This document shows, piece after piece, positions 16,999 through 24,263 of a DNA stretch of 29,403 nt. Position 1 is the stretch's first letter. Every line of letters starts with the position of its first letter. The position numbers and the translations under genes were made by a program. This DNA comes from an uncultured Eubacteriales bacterium (GTDB taxonomy: Bacteria; Bacillota; Clostridia; Oscillospirales; Oscillospiraceae), in NCBI GenBank assembly GCA_900543085.1, contig UQQF01000025.1:1-29403 (forward strand), written 5' to 3'. The notes below the pieces were generated by a model. The model ran no database searches. It was not told where the DNA came from and was given only the letters and a program-made list of their open reading frames with translations.

Positions 16999-17661
16999 AT
17001 GGGCACATCGGTGCTGTACAACGATCTCTGCAACCTGGGCTTTGTGCTGTTCGGGTATATCTCGGGCAGCGTGCTGTACGCGAGGGTGTTCGCCTCGCTC
17101 TGCGGCAGGGACATCCTCTCCGAGAGCGGCGACAAGAATCCAGGCACGGCCAACGCCTTTACCTACGGCGGGTTCTGGTGCGGGCTCGGAACCCTGGTGT
17201 TCGACCTGATCAAGGGGTTCCTGCCCGTGTATTTGTTCACGCGCCACGGCGGTGAGGCCGGGACGTTTGCCGCCGCCGTGATAGTCGCGGCGCCCGTCAT
17301 AGGTCACGCCTTCCCGCTGTTTTACGGCTTCAGGGGAGGCAAGGGCATCGCCGTCAGCTTTGGCGCGCTGGCCGGACTGTATCCGCAGCTGGACGGGCTG
17401 CTGACGCTGGCCTTTACATTTATACTCTTTTCGACGGTATTGAAGATAACGCCGCATTTCCACCGCACGGCCGTCACTTACGTGACGTCGCTGCTGCTGC
17501 TCATAGGCAGCCCCGGCGGAGCCGGCGCGGTGCCGGGCTTTGCCGTGATAGCCGGAGTGGTGCTGTTGAGGCTGCTTCTCAGCAAAGAGAAGCCGGGCAG
17601 AATGGAGGTGAGCCTGCTTGGACGTCCTGTTGCTTTCCTGCGGGACAGGCGGCGGACATAA
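16999..17661 (+). CDS. plsY: Glycerol-3-phosphate acyltransferase PlsY
   Basis: A 220-residue membrane enzyme that transfers the acyl group of acyl-phosphate to glycerol 3-phosphate, the first committed step of phospholipid synthesis. The catalytic motifs are present: SGDKNPGTANAFTYGG at about residues 43-58 and GHAFPLFYGFRGGKG at 102-116. Several hydrophobic segments fit the usual multi-pass topology. The ribosome binding site is GAAAGGAAAG. Its C-terminus overlaps the next gene by 44 bases. The C-terminal tail after residue 195 is basic and longer than in some homologues. Confidence 0.94.
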   Translation: MGTSVLYNDLCNLGFVLFGYISGSVLYARVFASLCGRDILSESGDKNPGTANAFTYGGFWCGLGTLVFDLIKGFLPVYLFTRHGGEAGTFAAAVIVAAPVIGHAFPLFYGFRGGKGIAVSFGALAGLYPQLDGLLTLAFTFILFSTVLKITPHFHRTAVTYVTSLLLLIGSPGGAGAVPGFAVIAGVVLLRLLLSKEKPGRMEVSLLGRPVAFLRDRRRT

Positions 17662-18772
17662 CGCCGCCGCGCGGGCGATAGCGGAGGAGCTGCGCCGCCG
17701 CGGCCACGGCGCGGAGATACTTAACCCGTATTCGCTTTGCAGCGAGGAGCTGGCCGGGCGCATAGACAGAACGTATATACGCAACGTGCAGAAGGCTCCG
17801 CGGCTGTTCGGCGCGGTCTACCGCCTGGGCGAGTGGTACAGGAAGCTGCCCTCGCGCTCTCCCGTGTACCTGGCGAACCGGCTGATGGCGCCGGTCATGG
17901 CCGAATACCTGGAGCAAAACCGCTTCGACCTCATTATAACCACGCACATCTTCCCGGCGGGCATACTGACAGCCGTCAGGCGCAGCGGCGTGGAGACGCC
18001 GAAGGTGATACACGTCGCGACGGACTACGTGTGCATACCGTTCACGGAGGAGTCGGAGTGCGACGCGTACGTTATTCCGTCCGCGGAGCTGACGGACGAG
18101 TTCGCCGGTTACGGCATCCCACGGGAGAAGCTTTGCCCGCTGGGCATACCGGTATCCTCCGCCTTCGCCGGCGGCGAGAGCCGCAGGGAGGCTCGCGCCA
18201 GGCTGGGGCTGAGCGGCAGCGGGAAGTACATACTCGTCTCCGGCGGGAGCATGGGAGGCGGCAGCATAAAGAGCGCAATCCAGGCGCTGGCCACCGCCGC
18301 CGCAGGTCGGGGCGACACCGAGCTCATAGTGGTCTGCGGCTCGAACAGTCAGCTCTACGGCGAACTGGAAGCTAGGCAGCTGCCGAACACGACCCTGCTG
18401 GGCTTTACGGACGACATGGCCGGGTATATGCGCGCCTGCGACCTGTTCGTGACCAAGCCGGGCGGACTGTCCTCCACGGAGGCCGCGGTTTGCGGCGTGC
18501 CGATGGTGCACACGGCGGCCATACCCGGCTGCGAGACCTTCAACGCCGGCTACTTCAGCTCCCGCAGCCTGAGCCTGCTGTGCCCGTCCACGGCTGACGG
18601 ACTTCTGCCGGCCTTGGACTTGCTGGACGCTCCGCGCGAGCGCGCCGCGATGGTGCGCAGGCAGGCCGAACTCATAAACCCCTGCGCCGCCGGGGACATC
18701 TGCGGTCTGGCCGAGAGAATGGCCGGACTGAGCGGTGCGATAAATGCCCGCCGCGCAGTCGTGGCCTGCTGA
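17618..18772 (+). CDS. Processive diacylglycerol glycosyltransferase (UgtP/MGDG-synthase family, GT28)
   Basis: A 384-residue GT-B glycosyltransferase. The N-terminal MGDG-synthase domain opens with SCGTGGGHNAAARAI (from residue 7). The UDP-sugar domain has VSGGSMGGGS at about 208-216 and the donor-binding TKPGGLSSTEA at about 279-289. Family members add glucose or galactose to diacylglycerol, making glycolipids and the anchor for lipoteichoic acid. The start is TTG (17618), supported by GGAGGTGA at 17604-17611 and by homology beginning at once. It overlaps plsY by 44 bases, so the two form a membrane-lipid operon. A MurG-like peptidoglycan role is less likely given the N-terminal signature. 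Confidence 0.88.
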   Translation: MDVLLLSCGTGGGHNAAARAIAEELRRRGHGAEILNPYSLCSEELAGRIDRTYIRNVQKAPRLFGAVYRLGEWYRKLPSRSPVYLANRLMAPVMAEYLEQNRFDLIITTHIFPAGILTAVRRSGVETPKVIHVATDYVCIPFTEESECDAYVIPSAELTDEFAGYGIPREKLCPLGIPVSSAFAGGESRREARARLGLSGSGKYILVSGGSMGGGSIKSAIQALATAAAGRGDTELIVVCGSNSQLYGELEARQLPNTTLLGFTDDMAGYMRACDLFVTKPGGLSSTEAAVCGVPMVHTAAIPGCETFNAGYFSSRSLSLLCPSTADGLLPALDLLDAPRERAAMVRRQAELINPCAAGDICGLAERMAGLSGAINARRAVVAC

Positions 18773-18790
18773 CGCAAGACGAATATACGA

Positions 18791-18828
18791 CCAGCCCGGA
18801 AGCAAACGCTTCCGGGCTGGTGCTTTAT
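18791..18828 (+). terminator. Terminator of the plsY operon
   Basis: A perfect 13-bp stem, CCAGCCCGGAAGC with its complement, closes an AAAC loop and is followed by TGCTTTATC. It begins 18 bases after the glycosyltransferase stop. Confidence 0.88.
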
Positions 18829-18887
18829 CAGGTCAATTATACTGTCAGAGCATAAGTTAAGGGGAACAACGGGAACGAATAATGTTT

Positions 18888-18920
18888 AACCGGCTCGTGG
18901 ATATCCCGAGCCGGTTTGTT
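18888..18920. terminator. Hairpin, probable terminator of the small reverse genes
   Basis: AACCGGCTCG (18888-18897) pairs with CGAGCCGGTT (18907-18916), and the middle GGATATCC is self-complementary. Only a weak T-rich run follows on either strand. It lies just past the stop of the 60-residue gene. Confidence 0.5.
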
Positions 18921-18935
18921 AATTACAAACAAATG

Positions 18936-19118
18936 CTAGATGAGCCTCTTTGTAATGGCCTCATTTACCGGCTCTAGCTCTTTCTCCAACACACACTGCA
19001 AATCCCATAACAGGCGCGTTTCCTCCCCGGGTCCAACGGTCAATTCCCCTGTTGACTCCCAGCGGCAAAGGATTCGGTATAGGGCGATTGCTTCTTGTTC
19101 ATTCAATTCGATATTCAT
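18936..19118 (-). CDS. Small acidic hypothetical protein
   Basis: A 60-residue protein, not recognised. It has no signal peptide, membrane segment or cysteine pair, and looks helical and acidic (many Glu). AAGGAG lies about 12 bases before the ATG. It sits 56 bases downstream of the 188-residue gene on the same strand, probably as its partner. Base composition is lower in GC than the flanking lipid genes. Such compact acidic partners occur among immunity proteins, but nothing in the sequence proves that. Confidence 0.6.
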   Translation of the reverse strand: MNIELNEQEAIALYRILCRWESTGELTVGPGEETRLLWDLQCVLEKELEPVNEAITKRLI

Positions 19119-19174
19119 ATTTCCGGGTTTCTCCTTGTTTTATTGTGTAGGCAGTAATAACCTTGCCGTATTTA

Positions 19175-19741
19175 TCAATCACGACAGTGGAACTCCTCCG
19201 CATAGCTTTCCAATGCCTCCTGACGGGTGGGTACTCTGGCAAGCCGGCAGAAAAAGGACGAGCCAAACAACGGCTGAGACAGACGCTCCACCCAAGCGGT
19301 TAAGATTTCCGGTGGCAGGGGATGCTCCTCCCGAAGAAAGATGACAGCATAGTAAGGAGACATAGGAGGGGAAGCCAGCTTCGTCAAGGGAACGTTGCTT
19401 CCAAAGGGAGCATTACAGAAGGACAAGTCCGGCGAAAAACGCGGATAGTATAACGCCCCGACAAACCAGTCATGCTCTCCGGCTTTGAGCTGCTCCGTTT
19501 GCTTTAAAAAGATGGGATAATCCGGGTCGCCAGGCTCCATAAACTCGCCCTCCTGAACGATCCGGTCGAGCGCAGGCAAGTTATAAAAGTCAAGGCGAAA
19601 GAATGGATTTTCTCCGGCCTCATCATCAGCCAGAATAAACTCCGCCGCATCAGGGGTATCCCATCCGTCTGCACAGTGATAGACGCCCCACCAATAGTTC
19701 CAATCTTGAATGCACAGGTATTTTTCCGGCTTGACGTTCAT
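19175..19741 (-). CDS. Hypothetical protein, 188 residues
   Basis: Not recognised. It is an acidic, aromatic-rich soluble protein with no signal peptide or membrane segment; clusters such as DWNYWWGVYHCADGWD stand out near the N-terminus. Two ATGs are close together; the one at 19741 is preferred because AAGGAG is seven bases away, whereas it abuts the ATG at 19747. It is followed by the 60-residue gene. A weak promoter, TTGAAG (19857-19852) and TACAAA (19834-19829) with 17-base spacing, may drive both. The lower GC suggests acquisition from elsewhere. An immunity-type or stress protein is possible but unproven. Confidence 0.65.
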   Translation of the reverse strand: MNVKPEKYLCIQDWNYWWGVYHCADGWDTPDAAEFILADDEAGENPFFRLDFYNLPALDRIVQEGEFMEPGDPDYPIFLKQTEQLKAGEHDWFVGALYYPRFSPDLSFCNAPFGSNVPLTKLASPPMSPYYAVIFLREEHPLPPEILTAWVERLSQPLFGSSFFCRLARVPTRQEALESYAEEFHCRD

Positions 19742-19890
19742 AAGCATTCTCCTTCTGATTGTAAAAAATGGTTTAGGATTTTCGATTGCTCTGGTCGGTA
19801 AAGTTCATGTTTTTCGTCAGTCAGTCCCTTTGTATGAAGCGGTATCTCATCCTTCAAGGTCATGGCTGGTAGCTGCTGCGGGCGAATTTC

Positions 19891-20394
19891 TCACAATTGC
19901 AGTCCGAAGTGCAGCACGACGGACGCGAGCACCAGTCCCAGGCACGACGCGCCGAGCACGTCGCTGGGGAAGTGTACGTACAGATATAGGCGCGAGAAGG
20001 ATATCGCCGAGGCCAGCGGTATGGCTGCGTAGCCGAACTTCCGGTTGGCCGAGGTGATTATGACCGCGGCTATGGTCGAGGACAGCGTGTGCCCGGAGGG
20101 GAAGGAGTAGTCCCTGGGGTTGGATATGAGCAGCTTGACCGACGGCTCGCGCCAGCAGGGGCGGCTGCGTGCGACGAGGTTCTTCATGCAGACGTTGCCT
20201 ATCAGCACGCCGATTATAAGCCCGGCGGCCAGCAGCAGTCCGAACCTGCGGTACGTCCGGCTGCAAGTCATGGCGGCGGCCGCCAGCAGCCAGACGACGC
20301 CGCCGTTGCCCATCGCGCTGACAAGCGGCATCAGCGCGTCAAGGAACCGGCAGCGCATGTTGGCCTGTATCCACTGCAAAACCCTGAATTCCAT
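19891..20394 (-). CDS. PAP2-family lipid phosphatase
   Basis: A 167-residue membrane phosphatase of the PAP2 family. All three catalytic motifs are present: K-x6-RP at residues 71-79, PSGH at 99-102, and SR-x5-H-x3-D at 134-145. Four or five hydrophobic segments surround them. Bacterial members dephosphorylate undecaprenyl pyrophosphate or phosphatidate-type lipids at the outer membrane face. The ATG at 20394 has AGGAGG at good spacing; an in-frame TTG six bases upstream is too close to that site. It is a single gene with a candidate promoter at 20430-20457. Confidence 0.9.
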   Translation of the reverse strand: MEFRVLQWIQANMRCRFLDALMPLVSAMGNGGVVWLLAAAAMTCSRTYRRFGLLLAAGLIIGVLIGNVCMKNLVARSRPCWREPSVKLLISNPRDYSFPSGHTLSSTIAAVIITSANRKFGYAAIPLASAISFSRLYLYVHFPSDVLGASCLGLVLASVVLHFGLQL

Positions 20395-20429
20395 CCTCAA
20401 ACCTCCTCACCCCGCCCGCCCGGGCGTTC

Positions 20430-20457
20430 AGAATATGTGTAAGTGTACAACACTCAA
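20430..20457 (-). promoter_or_regulatory. Candidate promoter of the PAP2 phosphatase gene
   Basis: On the reverse strand TTGAGT (20457-20452) and TATTCT (20435-20430) are separated by 16 bases. A TGTACA palindrome lies within the spacer. Confidence 0.42.
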
Positions 20458-20519
20458 ATTACAGCCGGTTTACGAAATATTAAACAGAGTATAAAATTTT
20501 TCGCCGGGATATGACAAAA

Positions 20520-20795
20520 GCCCGCGCCGCGGTCGCAGACCCGCCGGTGCTGATACTCGACGAGGCCACAAGCTCCATCGACACGCGCACCGAGGCGCTT
20601 GTCCAGCGCGGCATGGACGCGCTGATGAAGGGGCGGACTTCGTTCGTCATAGCCCACCGGCTGAGCACCGTGCGCAACGCCGACTGCATCATGGTGCTGG
20701 AGCACGGGCGCATAATAGAGCGCGGTACCCACGACAGCCTGATGGAGCAAAGGGGCAGATACTATCAGCTGTACACCGGCAGCGCGGTGGGGTGA
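20520..20795 (+). pseudogene. C-terminal remnant of an ABC exporter ATP-binding domain
   Basis: About 92 residues of an ABC multidrug/lipid exporter (MsbA-like) remain. They start inside the helix before Walker B ([21 protein letters not shown]) and run through the D-loop and the H-loop histidine (VIAHRLST) to a normal C-terminus. The membrane domain, Walker A and signature motif are missing, and the bases upstream of 20515 show no related coding. The possible ATG at 20511 has no ribosome binding site. It cannot be a working transporter. Confidence 0.85.
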
Positions 20796-20801
20796 GGGTG
20801 T

Positions 20802-21263
20802 TCAGCGAGGTCGGCGGGGGAGTATCTCGCGAAAGCCGCTGCGGGCCGCCTTGATGAGCGGCCTGACGTAGAGCAGCGCGACCGCCGCGCCCATCGCGCC
20901 CCAGACGGGGATCAGCAGGGCGTTGCCGGCCAGGTTCGCCACAGCGCCCGCGGCCGTGGTGGTCAGCGTGGCGGCGCTGCGCTTTTCCACCATGTACACC
21001 GTGGCGAAGAACGCCCCCAGACAGCCGAGCGCCGTGCCCAGCGTCAGCACGGGCGCGTAGTGCCAGGCGGAGAAGTAGTCCGGCGCAGCGAGGAAGCGCA
21101 TGATGAGCCGTGACGCCGCCATCAGCACCGCCGCGCCCACCATTGCCAACGCCTCGTAGACCGAGTAGACGTTGGAGAAAAACCGCTCCCTCTCGGCTCT
21201 GGCGCGCCCCTCCATGGCCGAGAGCTGCCAGGCTGAGGTGAAGATGTTGGAGAGTATGAGCAT
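20802..21263 (-). pseudogene. Remnant of a polysaccharide/lipid flippase (MOP superfamily)
   Basis: About 153 residues resembling the C-terminal half of a Wzx/MATE-like polysaccharide exporter, with several hydrophobic helices and a typical FFATVYMVEKRSAATLTTTAAGAVANLAGNAL-like stretch. The N-terminal half is missing: in this frame a TAG stop lies just upstream of the first ATG, and the neighbouring bases encode something unrelated in another frame. The last ~20 residues also depart from family expectation. It lies tail to tail with the ABC remnant, seven bases apart. Non-functional is the simplest reading. Confidence 0.7.
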
Positions 21264-21519
21264 GATGGTGGATATCTATTTCAAGCAGGTTGTTGCGGGT
21301 CAGTTCCATGAAGCGGAAGAACTCGTAAAACGTGACGGCCATCTGTTCCTCAAGGAAAAGGCTTGCGCCGCTGTGCCTGACGTTTATTCTCCTGAACCGG
21401 TTGTAGTACCGCCATACGGCGCAGACAAGCAGCAAAAAACGCCGCTTTGGACAAACAACGGCAGATTTTGCGTTTTTGTCGGCGAAGTTGCATTTTTGGA
21501 GAAATTGTGGAGGTCGGAT
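21264..21519. other. Degenerate coding remnants, not assignable
   Basis: No intact gene. On the reverse strand a frame carries a coding-like stretch (RRINVRHSGASLFLEEQ, then MAVTFYEFFRFMELTRNNLLEI) that meets the flippase remnant out of frame. I do not recognise it. The region reads as another decayed gene end. Confidence 0.45.
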
Positions 21520-21723
21520 ATGGGACTGGATGCCAGAGTGCGCTATACCAAGCGCGTGATCCGCGAGAGTTTTATCAGCCTGATAAAAGAAAAGCCGTTC
21601 CACAGCATAAGCCGGTATCCTCCGATCTATGGCAAAATGAAGATTATCAGCGCGACAAGCAGCACGGCGGCGCAGACGAAGATCGGCGCCAGAAGCTTCG
21701 CGATTTCATTGAGAAATTCGTAG
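21520..21723 (+). pseudogene. Truncated TetR-family regulator (N-terminal 30 residues)
   Basis: GGAGG at 21509-21513 precedes an ATG that opens with MGLDARVRYTKRVIRESFISLIKEKP, a typical TetR-family first helix. The family match stops at about 21606 (after FHSI), just before the recognition helix, and the frame continues for 37 unrelated residues to a stop. The DNA-binding domain is incomplete. The junction lies next to the end of the small membrane-peptide gene on the other strand, suggesting an insertion or deletion there. Confidence 0.65.
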
Positions 21724-21728
21724 TTCAT
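21627..21728 (-). CDS. Possible 33-residue membrane peptide
   Basis: A short frame starting at 21728 behind GGAGG at ideal spacing. It encodes a polar N-terminus (MNYEFLNEIAKL) followed by about 20 hydrophobic residues ending IIFILP, so it would be a single-span membrane peptide. I do not recognise a family. It overlaps the tail of the truncated tetR frame in antisense. It could be a genuine small protein or the start of a truncated membrane protein. Confidence 0.45.
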   Translation of the reverse strand: MNYEFLNEIAKLLAPIFVCAAVLLVALIIFILP

Positions 21729-21929
21729 CTTTTGTCCTCCAGTGGTCTTGCGCCTGTGCCTCCGCGAGATTTCGCGCTTTTCTTTACAGGTGCAAGTGTA
21801 CAGCCCGGATGTGAGCAAGCTGCTAATTAAATATTTCCAAGCCGTAAAAAGTTCATGGCCAGTCGGTGAACACCATGTTTGGAAAGAGCTCGGACTGCGG
21901 CTCTGGCGCGCGTCTTTTACCGACATGTA

Positions 21930-21958
21930 TTGACAAAATCAAAGAATTGTGTTATAAA
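21930..21958 (+). promoter_or_regulatory. mntP promoter
   Basis: A perfect TTGACA (21930-21935) and TATAAA (21953-21958) are separated by 17 bases. Transcription would start at about 21965, just before the riboswitch aptamer. Confidence 0.85.
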
Positions 21959-21967
21959 TCTTGACTA

Positions 21968-22090
21968 ATGTGAGGGAGTAGCAAGCGTTGCTCTGACGTG
22001 GCAAGTCAACATACTGCCCAACGGGCTGGCTTGTTTTAATTTGCGAGACTCATGTATGCTGGGACAGCCATACATGGAGTCTTTTTCTTT
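21968..22090 (+). ncRNA. Manganese riboswitch (yybP-ykoY type) with terminator platform
   Basis: The RNA has the hallmarks of the yybP-ykoY aptamer: GGGAGTAGC near the 5' end, a GTCAACATACT segment, and GCGAGACTC closing P1. P1 pairs ATGTGAG (21968-21974) with CTCATGT (22049-22055). The same 3' strand is part of an alternative hairpin, AGACTCATGTATG (22046-22058) with CATACATGGAGTCT (22069-22082), followed by TTTTTCTTT, an intrinsic terminator. Manganese binding would stabilise P1, prevent the terminator and turn on mntP. This family is known to control mntP in E. coli. Confidence 0.85.
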
Positions 22091-22100
22091 TGCTCCGACG

Positions 22101-22132
22101 CCGGGTGTGGTTGTGCCGCACCCGGATTTTTT
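22101..22132 (+). terminator. Second terminator-like hairpin before mntP
   Basis: CCGGGTGTGG and CCGCACCCGG form a 10-bp stem with one wobble pair and a TTGTG loop, followed by A and six T. It lies between the riboswitch terminator and the mntP ribosome binding site, so mntP transcripts must pass two hairpins. How the second one is overridden is not evident. Confidence 0.8.
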
Positions 22133-22151
22133 ATCGCACGGAGGTACAAAA

Positions 22152-22736
22152 ATGGACTTGAGCTTTGCATTTTTCTTCAACAGCATCCTGCTGGGCGTGG
22201 GGCTGGCGATGGACGCCTTCTCGGTGTCCCTGGCCAACGGCCTGAACGAGCCGGGCATGAAAAGAGGGAAGACCTGCGGCGTGGCGCTGGTGTTTTCCGT
22301 GTTCCAGTTCGCCATGCCCATGATAGGCTGGATATGCGTGTCGACGATAGCGCAGCGCTTCAGGGCGTTCGAGCGGTTCATACCCTGGATAGCGCTCATA
22401 CTGCTGTGCTTCATAGGCGGCAAGATGATCTACGAATGTCTCAAAAACCGCGACGGCGGCGGGGAGAAGCCCGCCGTGGGCTTCGGCGCGCTGCTGGTGC
22501 AGGGCGTGGCCACGTCCATAGACGCGCTGTCGGTGGGCTTTACCATCGCCGAATACAGCTTTGCCGAGGCGCTGCTTGCCTGCCTGCTGATAGGCGCGGT
22601 GACCTTCGTGATATGCTTCGCCGGCATCGTGATCGGCAAGAAGGCCGGAACCAGGCTCGCCAACAAGGCGGGGATCTTCGGCGGAGCCATACTCGTTTTC
22701 ATAGGCTTGGAGATATTTATCACGGGTCTGCTGTGA
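22152..22736 (+). CDS. mntP: Manganese efflux pump MntP
   Basis: A 194-residue, six-helix inner-membrane manganese exporter (MntP/YebN, formerly DUF204). The two internally similar halves each carry an acidic motif in a helix: GVGLAMDAFSVSLANGL near residue 15 and GVATSIDALSVGFTI near residue 120. Length is normal (about 185-195). The start at 22152 follows ACGGAGGT. It is controlled by the upstream manganese riboswitch, which supports the substrate assignment, and ends before a long GC hairpin. Confidence 0.95.
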   Translation: MDLSFAFFFNSILLGVGLAMDAFSVSLANGLNEPGMKRGKTCGVALVFSVFQFAMPMIGWICVSTIAQRFRAFERFIPWIALILLCFIGGKMIYECLKNRDGGGEKPAVGFGALLVQGVATSIDALSVGFTIAEYSFAEALLACLLIGAVTFVICFAGIVIGKKAGTRLANKAGIFGGAILVFIGLEIFITGLL

Positions 22737-22769
22737 GAGCGGCCCGCGAATTTGTGCGCAGAGGCGCTG

Positions 22770-22807
22770 AGGCCGGCCGGCCGGGCGTTTGCCCGGCCGG
22801 CCGGCCT
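22770..22807 (+). terminator. Long GC hairpin after mntP
   Basis: A perfect 17-bp stem (22770-22786 with 22791-22807) made of repeated GGCCGGCC closes a GTTT loop. Only GTCGTTTG follows, so the uridine tract is weak, but the position after mntP and the stem strength favour a terminator. Confidence 0.65.
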
Positions 22808-22823
22808 GTCGTTTGCCGCGCTG

Positions 22824-22872
22824 CAGGAAAAAACTAAACCGCGCCCCTATTAGGGACGCGGTCTAGTTTTCC
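22824..22872 (-). terminator. Terminator of the small lipoprotein gene
   Basis: A long hairpin with a few mismatches: GGAAAA..ACTA pairs with TAGTTTTCC and CCGCG pairs with CGCGG around CCCTATTAGGG. Read in reverse it ends in TTTAGTTTTTTCC, a good uridine tract. It lies about 30 bases past the lipoprotein stop. Confidence 0.75.
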
Positions 22873-22900
22873 GGTATCATGGCAGGGAGAAGCTGCGGTT

Positions 22901-23041
22901 TCAGAAGTGCACGACAGTCCTGGGCAAACGGTCCGTCATACCGCTCACCGGCAGGCTGTGGCCGGGCGGTTCCGTCGAACCGCAGGCCGCAAGGGAGAGA
23001 GCAAGTGCCAAAGCTGCTAAAAAGGCCGCTATGCGCTTCAT
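22901..23041 (-). CDS. Small lipoprotein, 46 residues
   Basis: A short gene with a complete lipoprotein signal peptide: MKRIAAFLAALALALSLAAC, the lipobox LAAC placing the lipidated cysteine at residue 20, then a 26-residue polar tail containing prolines. AAGGGGGG lies nine bases before the ATG. A good terminator follows. The mature part is very short, so it may be a truncated larger lipoprotein or a genuine micro-lipoprotein. I recognise no family. The adjacent AraC gene is on the same strand upstream. Confidence 0.7.
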   Translation of the reverse strand: MKRIAAFLAALALALSLAACGSTEPPGHSLPVSGMTDRLPRTVVHF

Positions 23042-23070
23042 GTCGTGCCCCCCTTCATTCCGCTGACCAA

Positions 23071-23102
23071 AGAATAAACCAACATTGCATCAAAGTTGCA
23101 TC
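23071..23102 (-). promoter_or_regulatory. Candidate activated promoter with paired direct repeats
   Basis: TTGCATC occurs at 23085-23091 and again at 23096-23102, a spacing of 11 bases or one helical turn. They lie just upstream of a reverse-strand -10-like TATTCT (23076-23071), where no recognisable -35 box is present. This is the layout of an activator-dependent promoter for the small lipoprotein. The regulator is unknown. Confidence 0.35.
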
Positions 23103-23198
23103 ATAAGTTTGGACGAATTGTGAAGAATTCGCCCGAGAACGCTCCCTCTGTATATAAAGACGCACAGAGAGGCGAAATGCAACAGCAAAGCGCAAATT

Positions 23199-24263
23199 TT
23201 ATATTCTCTGCTTCCGGAAGGCAGAGGGGGTTATGCCCTCGCGGGATTTGAAAAGGTAGAGGAAGTGGTTGGTGTTCGGTATGCCCACCAGCTGGCCTAT
23301 CTCGGCGATGGTGCGCGCGGAGTCCACCAGCAGCACCTTGGCGTGGTCGAGCCGGATGTCGATGAGGTAGTCGTTGGGACTCTTGCCGATGTAGCGCTTG
23401 AACTCGCGCGACATGTGGTATTTGCTGATGCCGAACTGCTTGGAGAGCGCGTCGAGCGTGATGCCCGAGGGGTAGTTGCGGTCGAGATAGCTCTGTATCG
23501 CGGCTATGATGTCCGGCACGATGACCTGCTTGGCCGAGGAGCTGACGAGGGCTACCTCCACCTCCAGGAACAGCTCCAGCAGCAGGTGGGAGTACACGCT
23601 TTCCGGGTCGGGGCCGGACTCCGTCCTCGGGCTGAGCAGCTGCCATATCAGCGAGCGGAAGCGCGTGCCCGCGCCGAAGGTGAGCTGTATCAGCCCCTGT
23701 CCGTACAGCGTGCCGCACAGCATCGAGCAGAGCGGGGAGGCCATGTGCCCGTGTATGCGCACAAACGCGCACTCCCACGGCTTTCCGGGCGCCGAGCGGA
23801 ACTGTATCCTCCTGGAGCAGTCCGCCCAGACGCAGTCGTACTTCCGGCAGCGAATAGCCCGGCCGCTGATTATTACCTCGCCCTCGCCCGAGAGGCTGTA
23901 GCACAGCAGCGTGGCGTCGGGAGAATACACGTTGAACCCGTCGGGGGGCACCGTGGCCGAGCTGAGCCTCACCAGCTCTATGCCGGACTCGGGGTCCAGC
24001 TCGCTGTAGGAGCGCACGAATTTGGAGTACTTGATATCCGGGCGCGAATAGCTGGAGCCCTCCGCGACCACCTCGGCGTAGTGCTCCGGTTCGTCCTGGG
24101 AGTGGGCTATGAAAAGCTCCAGATACTCCTCCTCGTCCGGCGCGGCGGCCGGGAGCATATCGTCCGGCTCTATCGCCATCTCTATAAACTCGTCAAGGAA
24201 TTCCTCGAGCCTGTCCCCACCCGAGGTGACGAAAGTATCTCCAACGAAGGCTGACCACCCCAT
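23199..24263 (-). CDS. AraC-family transcriptional regulator
   Basis: A 354-residue regulator. The C-terminal AraC/XylS double helix-turn-helix covers about residues 250-352, with LDALSKQFGISKYHMSREFKRYIGKSPNDYLIDIRL in the first half and the IAEIGQLVGIPNTNHFLYLFKSREGITPSAFRK signature in the second. A cupin-like sensor domain probably occupies about 85-200. The acidic first ~80 residues are not recognised. The start is uncertain because no good ribosome binding site precedes the ATG at 24263. It is divergent from the acyl-CoA dehydrogenase operon across a 397-bp AT-rich gap and is its likely activator, responding to the substrate. Confidence 0.88.
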   Translation of the reverse strand: MGWSAFVGDTFVTSGGDRLEEFLDEFIEMAIEPDDMLPAAAPDEEEYLELFIAHSQDEPEHYAEVVAEGSSYSRPDIKYSKFVRSYSELDPESGIELVRLSSATVPPDGFNVYSPDATLLCYSLSGEGEVIISGRAIRCRKYDCVWADCSRRIQFRSAPGKPWECAFVRIHGHMASPLCSMLCGTLYGQGLIQLTFGAGTRFRSLIWQLLSPRTESGPDPESVYSHLLLELFLEVEVALVSSSAKQVIVPDIIAAIQSYLDRNYPSGITLDALSKQFGISKYHMSREFKRYIGKSPNDYLIDIRLDHAKVLLVDSARTIAEIGQLVGIPNTNHFLYLFKSREGITPSAFRKQRI

